Source: Nocardioides sp.
GTDB lineage: Bacteria; Actinomycetota; Actinomycetes; Propionibacteriales; Nocardioidaceae
Direction of reading: 5' to 3'
DNA: 64,000 bases
Assembly (NCBI RefSeq): GCF_004803405.1
Contig: NZ_SSXI01000144.1
Location: forward strand, 37,315 to 101,314
Below, piece after piece: positions 1 to 7,916 of this stretch (the first letter of the stretch is position 1; the number at the start of each line of letters is the position of its first letter). The notes beneath the pieces are model-generated. The model was not told the DNA's origin and did no database searches. It saw only the letters and a program-made list of their open reading frames with translations. Made by a program: the position numbers and the translations under genes.

Positions 1-288
1 CGCGACGACCGCGAACACCAGGCCGACGGCCTGCGCGAAGCGCGGAGGGGTCGGGTCCTCGAGGTGCGAGGGCGGCGCCAGCCGGGGCCGGATCGCCGAG
101 CGGAAGAGCAAGCCGGTCGGCGTCATCTGGACGCCCAGACCCGCGCCGATCGCGAAGAGCACGGCCTGGGCTCCCGTGAGCACCGCTGCCGCTGCCGGGG
201 CCGCGTCGGAGAGCACGAGTGCGACCGCGAAGACCACCAGGGTGGCGGTGGCGGTGAAGCGCGGGCCGCGCGGATCGATCCCGGTCAT
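1..288 (-). CDS. DUF4395 family membrane protein (3' part beyond window)
   Basis: Reading leftward from an ATG at 288 the frame stays open to the window edge, giving 96 codons. The protein begins MTGIDPRGPRFTATATL and runs into two hydrophobic stretches (about residues 13-30 and 38-55), the pattern of the short DUF4395 membrane proteins. The start codon overlaps the stop of the upstream thioredoxin-like gene (TGATG), so the two are translationally coupled. Linkage to a thioredoxin-like protein and a sulfurtransferase suggests a role in thiol or sulfur chemistry at the membrane; that is inference. The gene continues past position 1, so length and C-terminus are unknown. Confidence 0.75.
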   Translation of the reverse strand, partial: MTGIDPRGPRFTATATLVVFAVALVLSDAAPAAAAVLTGAQAVLFAIGAGLGVQMTPTGLLFRSAIRPRLAPPSHLEDPTPPRFAQAVGLVFAVVA

Positions 289-719
289 CAGAACTCCTGG
301 CTCAGAGTGGGTAGTGCCGCGAGGACCTGCTCGCGGCGGGGCGCTCCGGCGGCGCGGGTGATCTCGGCGCCGGTCGCATCGAGGATCAGCGTCGTCGGAG
401 TACGGCGGACGTCGAGCTCACGCACGACGTCGAGGTGCTCCTCGGCGTCGACCTCCAGGTGTACGACGCCGTCGACCCGGTCGGCCACGTCACCGAGCAC
501 CACCCGGGTCGTCCGGCAGGGCGCGCAGAACGCACTCGAGAACTGCACCAGGGTGGCCCGCTCCCCCAGCCGTGCGTGCGGCATCACGGCGGCCAGGCTC
601 GACCACGTGGTCGTCGTACTCGACCCGTCGGCGAAGCGGCCGTCCACCCGGCGTCGGTGCAGGCCGAAGCCGACCGCGACGAGCACGGCCAGCGCGAGGA
701 CCACGATTCCGGGAGACAT
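288..719 (-). CDS. membrane-anchored thioredoxin-like protein
   Basis: A 143-residue protein with an N-terminal membrane helix (residues about 3-20), a short linker and a thioredoxin fold carrying the redox motif CAPC (Cys65, Cys68) and the cis-proline region RRTPTTLI. It probably works outside the membrane as a thiol-disulfide reductase of the TlpA/ResA kind. The ATG at 719 is preferred; an in-frame GTG at 734 would add five residues. It lies in the leftward operon cysA2-like, DUF1416, this gene, DUF4395, and its TGA overlaps the ATG of DUF4395. The operon context suggests redox partnership with the sulfurtransferase. The substrate is unknown. Confidence 0.8.
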   Translation of the reverse strand: MSPGIVVLALAVLVAVGFGLHRRRVDGRFADGSSTTTTWSSLAAVMPHARLGERATLVQFSSAFCAPCRTTRVVLGDVADRVDGVVHLEVDAEEHLDVVRELDVRRTPTTLILDATGAEITRAAGAPRREQVLAALPTLSQEF

Positions 720-783
720 CTCAGACCAGAACACCGACGGCGGCCCTCGGATTCCGGGGACCGCCGTCGCTGCTCATCGTTCG

Positions 784-1092
784 TCAGATGGAGATGGTGA
801 CCTCGGCGACCGAGCCCGTCTGGGCCTGGACGACGCGGTCGACGGGCTCGGCCTTGGGGGCCAGCGTTCGAAGGGTCCACTCGCCGTCCCCGGCGAAGAA
901 CCGGAAGTGGCCGGTGGCGGAGGTCGGGACCTCGGCCGTGAACTCGCCGGTCCTGTCGAGCAGCCGGACGTAGGCGCCCGAGACCGGGGCCGCGTCGTCA
1001 CCGGAGCCGCGGACGACCTGACCCTGGATGACTGCTTCCTTGGCGACGTTCACGCCGTCGAGCGAGAGCCCGCCGACGGTCGCGCCGCACAT
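784..1092 (-). CDS. DUF1416 protein (SseC-like)
   Basis: A 102-residue protein starting MCGATVGGLSLDGVN and ending in a beta-rich region (VIQGQVVRG...GAYVRLLDRTGEF...WTLRTLAP). This is the DUF1416 family, known in mycobacteria as SseC and nearly always found directly after a CysA2-type sulfurtransferase, as here. The fold resembles a transthyretin/carboxypeptidase-regulatory beta sandwich (inference). The conserved Cys2 is a candidate sulfur acceptor. Its ATG sits on the last base of the sulfurtransferase stop, so translation is coupled. The biochemical role is not established; a sulfur-carrier or accessory role to the sulfurtransferase is the obvious guess. Confidence 0.85.
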   Translation of the reverse strand: MCGATVGGLSLDGVNVAKEAVIQGQVVRGSGDDAAPVSGAYVRLLDRTGEFTAEVPTSATGHFRFFAGDGEWTLRTLAPKAEPVDRVVQAQTGSVAEVTISI

Positions 1093-1940
1093 CAGGCCTC
1101 ACCCGGCTCGTCGCCAAGGGCCACGGGAACGCCGACGAGGGAGCCGTACTCGGTCCACGAGCCGTCGTAGTTCTTGACGTTCTCCTGGCCGAGGAGCTCC
1201 TTGAGCACGAACCACGTGTGCGAGGAGCGCTCGCCGATGCGGCAGTACGCGATGGTGTCCTTGCTCCAGTCCACACCGGCCTCGGTGTAGATCTGCTTCA
1301 GGTCCTCGTCGGACTTGAAGGTGCCGTCGTCGTTCGCGGCCTTGCTCCACGGGACGTTGGCAGCGGTCGGGATGTGGCCCGCGCGCTGCGCCTGCTCCTG
1401 CGGAAGGTGCGCCGGTGCCAGCAGGCGGCCGGCGAACTCGTCGGGGCTACGGACGTCGACGAGGTTCTTCGTGCCGATCGCCTCGACGGTCTCGTCGCGG
1501 AACGCGCGGATCGAGAGGTCCTGCTCGGTGGCGGTGTAGCTGGTCTTCGCGCGGGTCGGGAGCTCGTCGGTCAGCTCACGGCTGTCCAGCTCCCACTTCT
1601 TGCGGCCGCCGTCGAGCAGCTTGACGTCCTGGTGGCCGTAGAGCTTGAAGTACCAGTAGGCGTAGGCCGCGAACCAGTTGTTGTTGCCGCCGTACAGGAC
1701 GACGGTGTCGTCGTTGGCGACGCCGCGCTCGGACAGCAGCGCCTCGAACTGCTCCTTGTTGACGAAGTCACGGCGGACCTGGTCCTGCAGGTCGGTGGTC
1801 CAGTCGAGCTTGATGGCGCTCCTGATGTGGCCCTTGTCGTAGGCCGTGGTGTCCTCATCGACCTCGATCAGGACGACCTTCGGGTTGTCCAGGTTGTCCT
1901 CGACCCACTGGGCCGAGACGAGCGAGTTCTCGCGGCTCAT
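1092..1940 (-). CDS. thiosulfate sulfurtransferase, CysA2 type (rhodanese)
   Basis: A 282-residue tandem-rhodanese enzyme. The inactive N-terminal rhodanese domain spans about residues 8-130 and the catalytic one about 145-275, with the active-site loop CRIGERSSHTWF starting at Cys233, the persulfide-carrying residue. The CRIGERS loop is the signature of the actinobacterial CysA2/CysA3 group. It transfers sulfane sulfur from thiosulfate to an acceptor in the cytoplasm. The ATG at 1940 is preceded by a good ribosome site (GAGGAA). It is first in a four-gene operon, behind a cysteine-rich leader peptide about 180 bp upstream, so expression is probably tied to the supply of charged tRNA-Cys. Confidence 0.93.
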   Translation of the reverse strand: MSRENSLVSAQWVEDNLDNPKVVLIEVDEDTTAYDKGHIRSAIKLDWTTDLQDQVRRDFVNKEQFEALLSERGVANDDTVVLYGGNNNWFAAYAYWYFKLYGHQDVKLLDGGRKKWELDSRELTDELPTRAKTSYTATEQDLSIRAFRDETVEAIGTKNLVDVRSPDEFAGRLLAPAHLPQEQAQRAGHIPTAANVPWSKAANDDGTFKSDEDLKQIYTEAGVDWSKDTIAYCRIGERSSHTWFVLKELLGQENVKNYDGSWTEYGSLVGVPVALGDEPGEA

Positions 1941-1993
1941 GCTGATTCCTCTTCGGAGTGTTGGTGACTGTCAGGTTCGAAACTCAGGGCGAA

Positions 1994-2036
1994 GCGCAGC
2001 CCACAGGGGAGCTGCGCACGCTGGGGCCACAGCGTG
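1994..2036 (-). promoter_or_regulatory. candidate attenuator hairpins between leader peptide and sulfurtransferase
   Basis: Two adjoining inverted repeats lie in the 178-bp gap between the leader stop and the sulfurtransferase start. GCGCAGC (1994-2000) pairs with GCTGCGC (2011-2017), and CACGCTG (2017-2023) pairs with CAGCGTG (2030-2036). Both stems are perfect over 7 bp and share their boundary base, so they may form alternative structures. There is no T-run, so any termination would be Rho-dependent or the structures may instead hide the ribosome site. The regulatory role is inference from position. Confidence 0.45.
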
Positions 2037-2118
2037 GAACGCGAGGAGGTGCGCCGGGATTCCGCTCGCAACGGCGGGAGCGCTGGCCTCGGACGTCGGC
2101 CGGATCAGAAGGGCCCCG

Positions 2119-2199
2119 TCAGCAGAGTCGACACAGTGCCGAGCTGACGCGGCAGTTGTCCACCGCGCGCCGCTTGGTCAGCAGCAAGGTCGTCGACAT
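2119..2199 (-). CDS. polycysteine leader peptide (26 aa)
   Basis: A 26-codon open frame beginning MSTTLLLTKRRAVDNC and ending with two further cysteines (Cys16, Cys23, Cys26) just before TGA. The LLLTKRRAVD core followed by clustered Cys is the pattern of the actinobacterial leader peptides that act as cysteine-responsive attenuators upstream of sulfur genes. A -10-like TATGGT lies 7 bp upstream of the ATG, the spacing expected for a leaderless transcript; an in-frame ATG at 2211 would give 30 residues but overlaps that -10. Ribosome stalling at the Cys codons when cysteine is scarce would expose the downstream operon. The match to the leader family is clear by eye; the mechanism here is inferred. 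Confidence 0.85.
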   Translation of the reverse strand: MSTTLLLTKRRAVDNCRVSSALCRLC

Positions 2200-2207
2200 G
2201 CGAAGAA

Positions 2208-2213
2208 CCATAG
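2208..2213 (-). promoter_or_regulatory. -10 element for leader peptide and sulfur operon
   Basis: TATGGT on the minus strand, 7 bp upstream of the leader ATG at 2199. This spacing would start the transcript at or next to the A of the ATG. No convincing -35 hexamer is visible 16-18 bp further upstream. Confidence 0.5.
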
Positions 2214-2279
2214 GGCCGGGTGGCGGTTCGACCACCATTGGTTCCACATGTCGAGACCGCTGTCCGAATAGCAAGACAG

Positions 2280-4115
2280 TCAGTGTGCGGTGCAGGCGCT
2301 GCGCGCCTTCCCGTTCGAGCTGCTGGGGAACGCTCCGGGGGTCACGTTGAGATCGACGTCCCCCTGTTGGCCCCGCCCCGACCGCATCGTGAACTCCACC
2401 CGATGCCGTGACTGTGGCTCGAGGTAGATGCCGACCCGGGCGAGCGAGCGGTTGGCGAAGGGCTCGACCACGGGGCTGGCCACACGTTGCCCGTCGATCA
2501 CGATCTCGGTGATCTCGCCGCCGATCGGCGAGGTCAGGTAGAGGATGAGGAACTGGTCACCGGGTTCGACCCGGACACCGGGGTACCCCTCCCCCGTGAT
2601 CGAAGGCGGCAGGGTGTCCACATCGGCAGGGGTGTCGTTGTGCAGGTCGATCGAGCCGGCGACGTCCTGGCGGCCGCCGATGCACGAGCGTGCGAACACC
2701 GCCGCGTCGTAGGTGAGGTAGTACTGCATCTTCGTCGGGCCGCCGTCGTTGAGGTAGATCCCGACCTGAGGCTCGGCTCCGGCCTTCCGCGGGAAGTCGC
2801 CCGCGATCTCGGTGCCGGCGATCTCCGCCTGCTCGGCCTTGTCGAAGCTGCGCATCCGGATCCGGCCCTCCATGACGCCTGCGACCAGTCCCCGGATGGA
2901 CTCAGCGGTGTCGCCGGCTCCGTCGGCGAAGACGTCGAAGACCGCCTTGGAGACAGCCTGCTGGTAGTTGCTCTGGACCTCGCGGTCCGACGAGGCCTGG
3001 TAGACCTCGTTCTCGACGGCGGCCACCACGTTGTTGGCGTCCACGGGCGTGTGGCCCGGGACCGGGACCGGGCCGATGCTGCGCATCAGGTAGGACACGG
3101 CGACGGGGTCGATGAAGAACATCCCGTCGAGGCGGCCTCCGACCGCCCGCTCCCAGCGTGCCCGGATGATCTCCGCCGCGCGGGCGAAGTCGGGCGTCAG
3201 CGTCGCGTCCACCGCCGCGCGGTCGAGGATCTCGCCGAAGACGCGGCGCTCCTCCTTCGTCAGCTCCACCGTCGGGTCGGTGTCGTTCGCGATGTCGGAC
3301 ATGTCCGCCTGCTCGACGATGTCGACGTGGCCGTTCCTCATCTCGATCAGGGACAGGGCGCCGGGAAGCCCGCCACCGCTGCGGAGCTCGGCGTTGTTCT
3401 GCAGGACCATGAGGTAGTACCGGGGCCGGTCGGTGCCCATCATCCGCGGGATCAGGCGGGCGGCGCGGTACGTCGAGCCCAGCGTCGAGCGGGCGTCGGT
3501 CACCGACGTGCGGAGCCGGTCGAACTGCTCTCGGACCGGCGCCAGGAACCCAGAGGAGTCGACATTTCCGAGGGACTGGGCGGCCGCGTCGAAGGCTGCC
3601 TCGCTGCGGCGGGCCGGGCCCTCCATTCCGGCGATCCGCCGGACAGGGAAGCGTTTGTCGGTCGGCTGGAACGTCTCGGCGGTGACCAGCTCGGCGGCGT
3701 CCACCACCGGCGGCAGGCCGTCGCGCCCGATGTCGGCCAGGACCGCGGAGACGATCGCGACGCCCTCTGCGTCATCGCCGAGCACCGGCACCTTCCCGAA
3801 GACCGACCAGGTCGGGCCCGACGTGCGCGACTCGGCAGACTCCGCGGCCTCCCGGTACGCCGCGAGGGCGTTCCGCGCTCCGTCCGCGTCACCACGCACG
3901 AGTGCGGCCTGCATGATCTCCACCTGGTCCGCCGCGTCGCCGAGATCCCGGCTGGTCGACCACCCCAGCCAGGCCGACCACAGCAGACCGAGCACGATCG
4001 CGCCCCCCACGCCAGGGAGCACGAGCGACCCACGCCGACCTCTCAACAGGCGACGCAGTCGCCGCCGGACCTTGCGCCACCCACGAACCCGGCGACGTCG
4101 TACCTCGGGCGACAT
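2280..4115 (-). CDS. DUF4012 domain protein, exopolysaccharide-locus associated
   Basis: A 611-residue protein with an Arg-rich cytoplasmic start (MSPEVRRRRVRGWRKVRRR), one membrane helix (about residues 33-52) and a long extracytoplasmic region. The motif RYYLMVLQNNAELRSGGGLPG is typical of DUF4012 proteins, which sit beside polysaccharide genes in actinobacteria and other phyla. Its function is unknown; the single anchor and large outer domain suggest a role in polysaccharide handling at the cell surface. The ATG at 4115 is chosen over an open extension to 4223 because the arginine-rich stretch plus helix forms a normal signal anchor. It is divergent from the Wzz/tyrosine-kinase gene with 131 bp between. 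Confidence 0.85.
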   Translation of the reverse strand: MSPEVRRRRVRGWRKVRRRLRRLLRGRRGSLVLPGVGGAIVLGLLWSAWLGWSTSRDLGDAADQVEIMQAALVRGDADGARNALAAYREAAESAESRTSGPTWSVFGKVPVLGDDAEGVAIVSAVLADIGRDGLPPVVDAAELVTAETFQPTDKRFPVRRIAGMEGPARRSEAAFDAAAQSLGNVDSSGFLAPVREQFDRLRTSVTDARSTLGSTYRAARLIPRMMGTDRPRYYLMVLQNNAELRSGGGLPGALSLIEMRNGHVDIVEQADMSDIANDTDPTVELTKEERRVFGEILDRAAVDATLTPDFARAAEIIRARWERAVGGRLDGMFFIDPVAVSYLMRSIGPVPVPGHTPVDANNVVAAVENEVYQASSDREVQSNYQQAVSKAVFDVFADGAGDTAESIRGLVAGVMEGRIRMRSFDKAEQAEIAGTEIAGDFPRKAGAEPQVGIYLNDGGPTKMQYYLTYDAAVFARSCIGGRQDVAGSIDLHNDTPADVDTLPPSITGEGYPGVRVEPGDQFLILYLTSPIGGEITEIVIDGQRVASPVVEPFANRSLARVGIYLEPQSRHRVEFTMRSGRGQQGDVDLNVTPGAFPSSSNGKARSACTAH

Positions 4116-4246
4116 GCGCGGTAGGCTACCGCCCGGCCGGCCACGCTCCGACGCAGTGATCCCGGCCGAGGTCGGCGTTGGCACACCGGGGTCGCCTAGG
4201 ATCCGACTCGGCCGGTCGCACACTTCCGCACAGCAAGGGTTGGGTC

Positions 4247-5662
4247 TTGGACTTCAAGCAGTTTCTCGTGGTGCTGCGACGTCGCTGGCTGAGCATCGTC
4301 CTCCTCGTCACGATCACCGTGGGAGTCGCGAGCGCACTGACCTTCACCCAGACCCCGCAGTACGCGTCGCAGTCCCGGGTGTTCCTGACCGTCGACGTGC
4401 GCAACACCACCGACGCCTACGCAGCGTCTCTCTTCGCGTCCAACCGCGCGAGCTCGTACGCCGACCTCGCCGGGAGCACGGAGCTCGCCCAGCGGGTGAT
4501 CGACCAGCTCGACCTCGACATGACGGCCGAACAGCTCGCCTCCCGCATCTCCGCCGAGGTCACCGAGAGCACGTCCCTGATCGAGCTCCGGGTCACCGCC
4601 GACGACCCGCAGGAGGCCCGGACGATCGCCGAGGTCACCACCGCGCAGTTCACGAAGTACATAGCCGACCTCGAGACCCCGCGCGCCGGCAGCGAGTCGC
4701 AGCTGATCGCACAGGTCACCGACGAGGCCAGCCTCAACCGTTCCCAGGTCAGTCCCAACGTCGCGCTGAACCTCACCGTCGCGGTCCTGATCGGCCTGCT
4801 CGTCGGGATCGCGCTCGCGGTCACCCGCGACCTCCTCGACCGCACGATCCGTACGGCGGACCACGTCGCCGAGCTCACCGACGCCCCCGTGCTCGCCAGC
4901 ATCGGCTTCGACCACGACATCCGCACCGCGCCCCTGCTCACCGACCTCGGGGGCTTCGCCGCGCGGACCGAGGCGTTCCGCCTGCTGCGCACGAACCTGC
5001 AGTTCATCGACCTCGACCACCAGCCACGCTCGCTCGTGATCACCAGCGCCGTCCCCGGCGAGGGCAAGACGATGACCTCCACCAACCTCGCGCTGGCCCT
5101 GGCCCAGACCGGTCGCAACACCCTGATCATCGACGCCGATCTCCGCCGCCCCCGGGTCGCCAGCACGCTCGGCCTGGACCCGGCGATCGGCCTCACCACC
5201 GCGCTCGTCGGAAAGACCGAGATCCACGACGCCATCCAGGTGCACGAGGCCAGCGGACTCCACGTCCTCGCGAGCGGCGCCAAGCCGCCCAACCCGACCG
5301 AGATCCTCCAGTCCAAGATCACCCAGGACCTCATCCGGCGGCTGCGGTCGTCCTACGACATGGTGATCATCGACGCACCGCCGCTGCTGCCGGTCGCGGA
5401 CGCATCGGTCCTGGCGAAGCTCGCGGACGGAGTGATCATCGTCGTCCGCCACGGCAGGACCACCAAGGACCAGGTCAACGAGGCGATCAAGCGGCTCAAC
5501 CAGGTCGGCGCGCGGCTCTACGGCGTCGTGGTCAACATGGTCGCGAAGCGCGCCGTCGGCTCCTATTACTACTACTACTACGAGGAGACCGGGCCCGCCG
5601 GTCGCCAGCCGATCGCGGGACCGACCCGCGCGGGCGACAAGACCGGCCGCCGCCAGGCCTGA
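4247..5662 (+). CDS. Wzz / BY-kinase fusion: polysaccharide co-polymerase and tyrosine autokinase
   Basis: A 471-residue single-chain bacterial tyrosine kinase. A Wzz region with two membrane helices (about residues 14-36 and 172-195) is followed by a cytoplasmic kinase domain with the P-loop SAVPGEGKTM (Lys274), Walker A' LIIDADLRRPR and Walker B MVIIDAPPL. The tail carries six consecutive tyrosines, the expected autophosphorylation cluster. Such proteins set chain length and export of polysaccharide through cycles of phosphorylation and oligomerisation. I use the TTG at 4247, which directly precedes the conserved DFKQFLVVLRRRW with AAGG upstream; a TTG at 4178 is open but adds unlikely residues. 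It faces a DUF4012 gene and opens the polysaccharide locus. Confidence 0.9.
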   Translation: MDFKQFLVVLRRRWLSIVLLVTITVGVASALTFTQTPQYASQSRVFLTVDVRNTTDAYAASLFASNRASSYADLAGSTELAQRVIDQLDLDMTAEQLASRISAEVTESTSLIELRVTADDPQEARTIAEVTTAQFTKYIADLETPRAGSESQLIAQVTDEASLNRSQVSPNVALNLTVAVLIGLLVGIALAVTRDLLDRTIRTADHVAELTDAPVLASIGFDHDIRTAPLLTDLGGFAARTEAFRLLRTNLQFIDLDHQPRSLVITSAVPGEGKTMTSTNLALALAQTGRNTLIIDADLRRPRVASTLGLDPAIGLTTALVGKTEIHDAIQVHEASGLHVLASGAKPPNPTEILQSKITQDLIRRLRSSYDMVIIDAPPLLPVADASVLAKLADGVIIVVRHGRTTKDQVNEAIKRLNQVGARLYGVVVNMVAKRAVGSYYYYYYEETGPAGRQPIAGPTRAGDKTGRRQA

Positions 5663-5680
5663 CCGAGCAGCCTGGGGTGG

Positions 5681-6877
5681 TCAGCCGAGCAGCTCGTCCA
5701 GCGCCTCCAGCACCCGCGGCACCGGCACCGACACGTCGTCGAGGACGCCCGCGTTGGCGCGACCGGGACGACCGTGGTGGTCGGCCACCAGGTAGCGGTA
5801 CTCCGCGCCGAGTGCCTGGCAGATCGACCACAGGCCGAGGTGCACGTAGGTCGCGGCGAACATCTCCAGGACGCGCACGCCCGGCGGGCTGAAGGTCACG
5901 TTCGTGAGCGCGGCACCGTGCGGCGCGACGATCACCTCCGCCTGGGCGAACACGTCGATCTGCTCCTGGACCGTCAAGCTGCCAGGGTCGAGCCTGAGGA
6001 AGCCGCGCTGCTCGAGGTGCGGCCACAGCTCGGCCTCCTCCACGTACCGACGGGTCCGGGGCAGGGCTCCGCGGGTGAGGTAGAGCCGGCGCGGCAGGTC
6101 GGGGACGTTGCGGGCAGGCAGCCGCTCCCGCAACCACGTGACCACCGCAGGGGGTGCCTGAAGGGCGGCATTGGGGTTGCTCGGCACGAGCAGTCGGTCC
6201 GCAGAGACGGTGCGGCCCCGCTGCGGCTGGATGAGCCGCGCGGTCACCCCCGCCAGCTCGAGGAGCTCGCGCTGGTAGCGGGTCGCGTGGGACACCACGA
6301 CCGCGTCGGGCTGGACTCCCGGCAGGCACTGCTCCACCGAGAGCAGCCGACCGATCGCGTCGTACAGGAAGTGGTAGTAATTCGTCGACGTCCCTCGGGT
6401 GGTGAGGCTCAGCACCGTCCCCGGCACGTGCTCGATATCGCCGAGGCTGGGTCGAAGGAAGATCGGGTGCTCCCGCCAGTCCTCGACACCGAAGTAGGTG
6501 CTGGTCTCGTGGTCGAGCACGCCGGCGGGGGTGATCGCGGCTCCGTAGTCGCCGCTGAGCCTCCCGCCGCGGATGTCCAGCAGGAAGGTCGCCGGCACCG
6601 TGACGGAGCGAGCCTCGTCGAAGACCCGGTGTCCGGCCGGGTCCCCGTCGGTGGACGTCCGCTCCAGCTCCAGTGCGGGAGCTCCGGGATGGAGCGTGAC
6701 CGCCTCGGGCTCCCGGGCGGAGGTCTCGGACGCCGTGGCGGTGGCGGTGCGGGGCACCCCCCGCGCACCGAGGAGCGGCGAGACCGCGCGGTAGGGGTAC
6801 CCGCTCGCGCGAGACAGCAGTCGGTGGATGCGCTTGAAGAAGCGCCACCACGGACGCAGCCAGGAAGGAAGGGTCAC
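5681..6877 (-). CDS. glycosyltransferase family 61 (DUF563)
   Basis: A 398-residue protein with the GT61/DUF563 signatures: TNYYHFLYDAIGRL in the middle, LYLTRG, then AQAEVIVAPHGAALTN and VLEMFAATY near the C-terminus. GT61 enzymes are inverting glycosyltransferases; here it presumably adds one residue of the repeat unit. No signal peptide or membrane helix is evident, so it acts in the cytoplasm or at the inner face of the membrane. It ends 18 bp after the convergent tyrosine-kinase gene and lies 4 bp downstream of two other glycosyltransferase genes, with which it forms a leftward operon. Confidence 0.85.
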   Translation of the reverse strand: MTLPSWLRPWWRFFKRIHRLLSRASGYPYRAVSPLLGARGVPRTATATASETSAREPEAVTLHPGAPALELERTSTDGDPAGHRVFDEARSVTVPATFLLDIRGGRLSGDYGAAITPAGVLDHETSTYFGVEDWREHPIFLRPSLGDIEHVPGTVLSLTTRGTSTNYYHFLYDAIGRLLSVEQCLPGVQPDAVVVSHATRYQRELLELAGVTARLIQPQRGRTVSADRLLVPSNPNAALQAPPAVVTWLRERLPARNVPDLPRRLYLTRGALPRTRRYVEEAELWPHLEQRGFLRLDPGSLTVQEQIDVFAQAEVIVAPHGAALTNVTFSPPGVRVLEMFAATYVHLGLWSICQALGAEYRYLVADHHGRPGRANAGVLDDVSVPVPRVLEALDELLG

Positions 6878-6881
6878 ACCG

Positions 6882-7916
6882 TCACCTCGCGACCAGCCGA
6901 CGGACCACCCACCACACGGGTCGGAAGGTGATGACCGATCGGATCGCTGCCCGCAGCCAGAGCGGACGGATCAGCCTGCGTGCCCAGCGCGAGAGCCGGC
7001 CGTCGGTGCGCAGCAGGTCGAGCTCGAGCTCGGCCGAGACCGCCCGGTTGAGCTCCACCCGCTCGGGGTGCACGAGCGGGAACGGCATGGGCTCCGACGG
7101 CACCGGGTCCTTCGCCGCCGTGGTGTGCGTCGCGTCGGGCCCGTACCCGTCGTTCTGCACCAGGTTGTACGCCGGCGTGGCCGCCACCCCGCGCTCGGCC
7201 ATGATGGTCACCCACCAGTGGTGGTCCCAGCCGCGCAGGTCGCCGTTCTCCTCCTGGGCAACCTCGGTGAAGTGCCGGAGCGCCGCCTCGGTCGCGAGCG
7301 AGTCCGGGTGCGGGAGCATCGGCGCCGGGCGTACCGCCGCTGCGGTGCGCGGCTGCTGCCCGACCCGGTCCTCTGCGCCGGCGTGGTCGCGGGGGAACGT
7401 GGCCCGGTGGGCGTGCCACCGGTCGGCCCAGGTCGCCCAGCCCCACACGCTCGCCCACGAGCTGAAGCCGTAGCTGTCGCCGTCGAACATCCGCCGAGGG
7501 ACGCTCTTGCTGTCCCCGGCGATCTGCCACACGCGGCGCTCCTCGGCGTAGCGGTCCAGCAGCTCGGTGCAGAAGTCGAAGAAGGTGGGCTCGGGGACGC
7601 AGTCGTCCTCCAGGACGATGGCCCGGTCCACCTGGCTGAACACCCAGTCGAGCCCCAGCTCGACGTTCGCCTCCAGGCCCAGGTTCCGCTCGGCGAACCG
7701 GGTCTGGACCTGACCGGGCCACGGCTCGGTCGTCAGGATGTCGCGCACCTCCGCGCAGAGCCTCTCATCGGAGGGGTGCGTGGACCGCGGGCCATCGGCC
7801 AGCAGGAACAGTCGGGCCGGCCTGGTCTGCCGGATCACCTCCACCGTTCGCCGGGTCACCTCCGGCCGGTTGAACGTGATCAGCACGAGGGGGGTGCTGA
7901 GTGACGACTCAGGCAC
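6882..7916 (-). CDS. glycosyltransferase, GNT-I/GT-A like (paralogue 1)
   Basis: A 344-residue enzyme starting with the GT-A strand TPLVLITFNRPEVTRRT, followed by LGLEANVELGLDWVF and the acidic metal-binding motif IVLEDDCVPEPTFF, then SSWASVWGWATWADRW. This resembles the family often annotated as hemolysin-associated (HlpA-type) or N-acetylglucosaminyltransferase-I-like glycosyltransferases. Donor and acceptor are unknown. The GTG at 7916 overlaps the end of paralogue 2 by 8 bp, so the genes are coupled. The next gene (GT61) starts 4 bp beyond its stop. It shares length and sequence with its upstream neighbour: a tandem duplication. Confidence 0.8.
   Translation of the reverse strand: MPESSLSTPLVLITFNRPEVTRRTVEVIRQTRPARLFLLADGPRSTHPSDERLCAEVRDILTTEPWPGQVQTRFAERNLGLEANVELGLDWVFSQVDRAIVLEDDCVPEPTFFDFCTELLDRYAEERRVWQIAGDSKSVPRRMFDGDSYGFSSWASVWGWATWADRWHAHRATFPRDHAGAEDRVGQQPRTAAAVRPAPMLPHPDSLATEAALRHFTEVAQEENGDLRGWDHHWWVTIMAERGVAATPAYNLVQNDGYGPDATHTTAAKDPVPSEPMPFPLVHPERVELNRAVSAELELDLLRTDGRLSRWARRLIRPLWLRAAIRSVITFRPVWWVVRRLVAR

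Noticed and set aside
2487..4124. A 545-codon rightward open frame opposite the DUF4012 gene
   Set aside because: Its residues are the Val/Asp/Arg-rich pattern of antisense frames in high-GC DNA, no family motif is seen, and the opposite strand holds a clear protein. Similar long antisense frames opposite other genes were left out for the same reason.
5532..6851. A 439-codon leftward open frame overlapping the GT61 gene
   Set aside because: It is out of frame with the conserved GT61 sequence and is Arg/Pro/Ala-rich without motifs.
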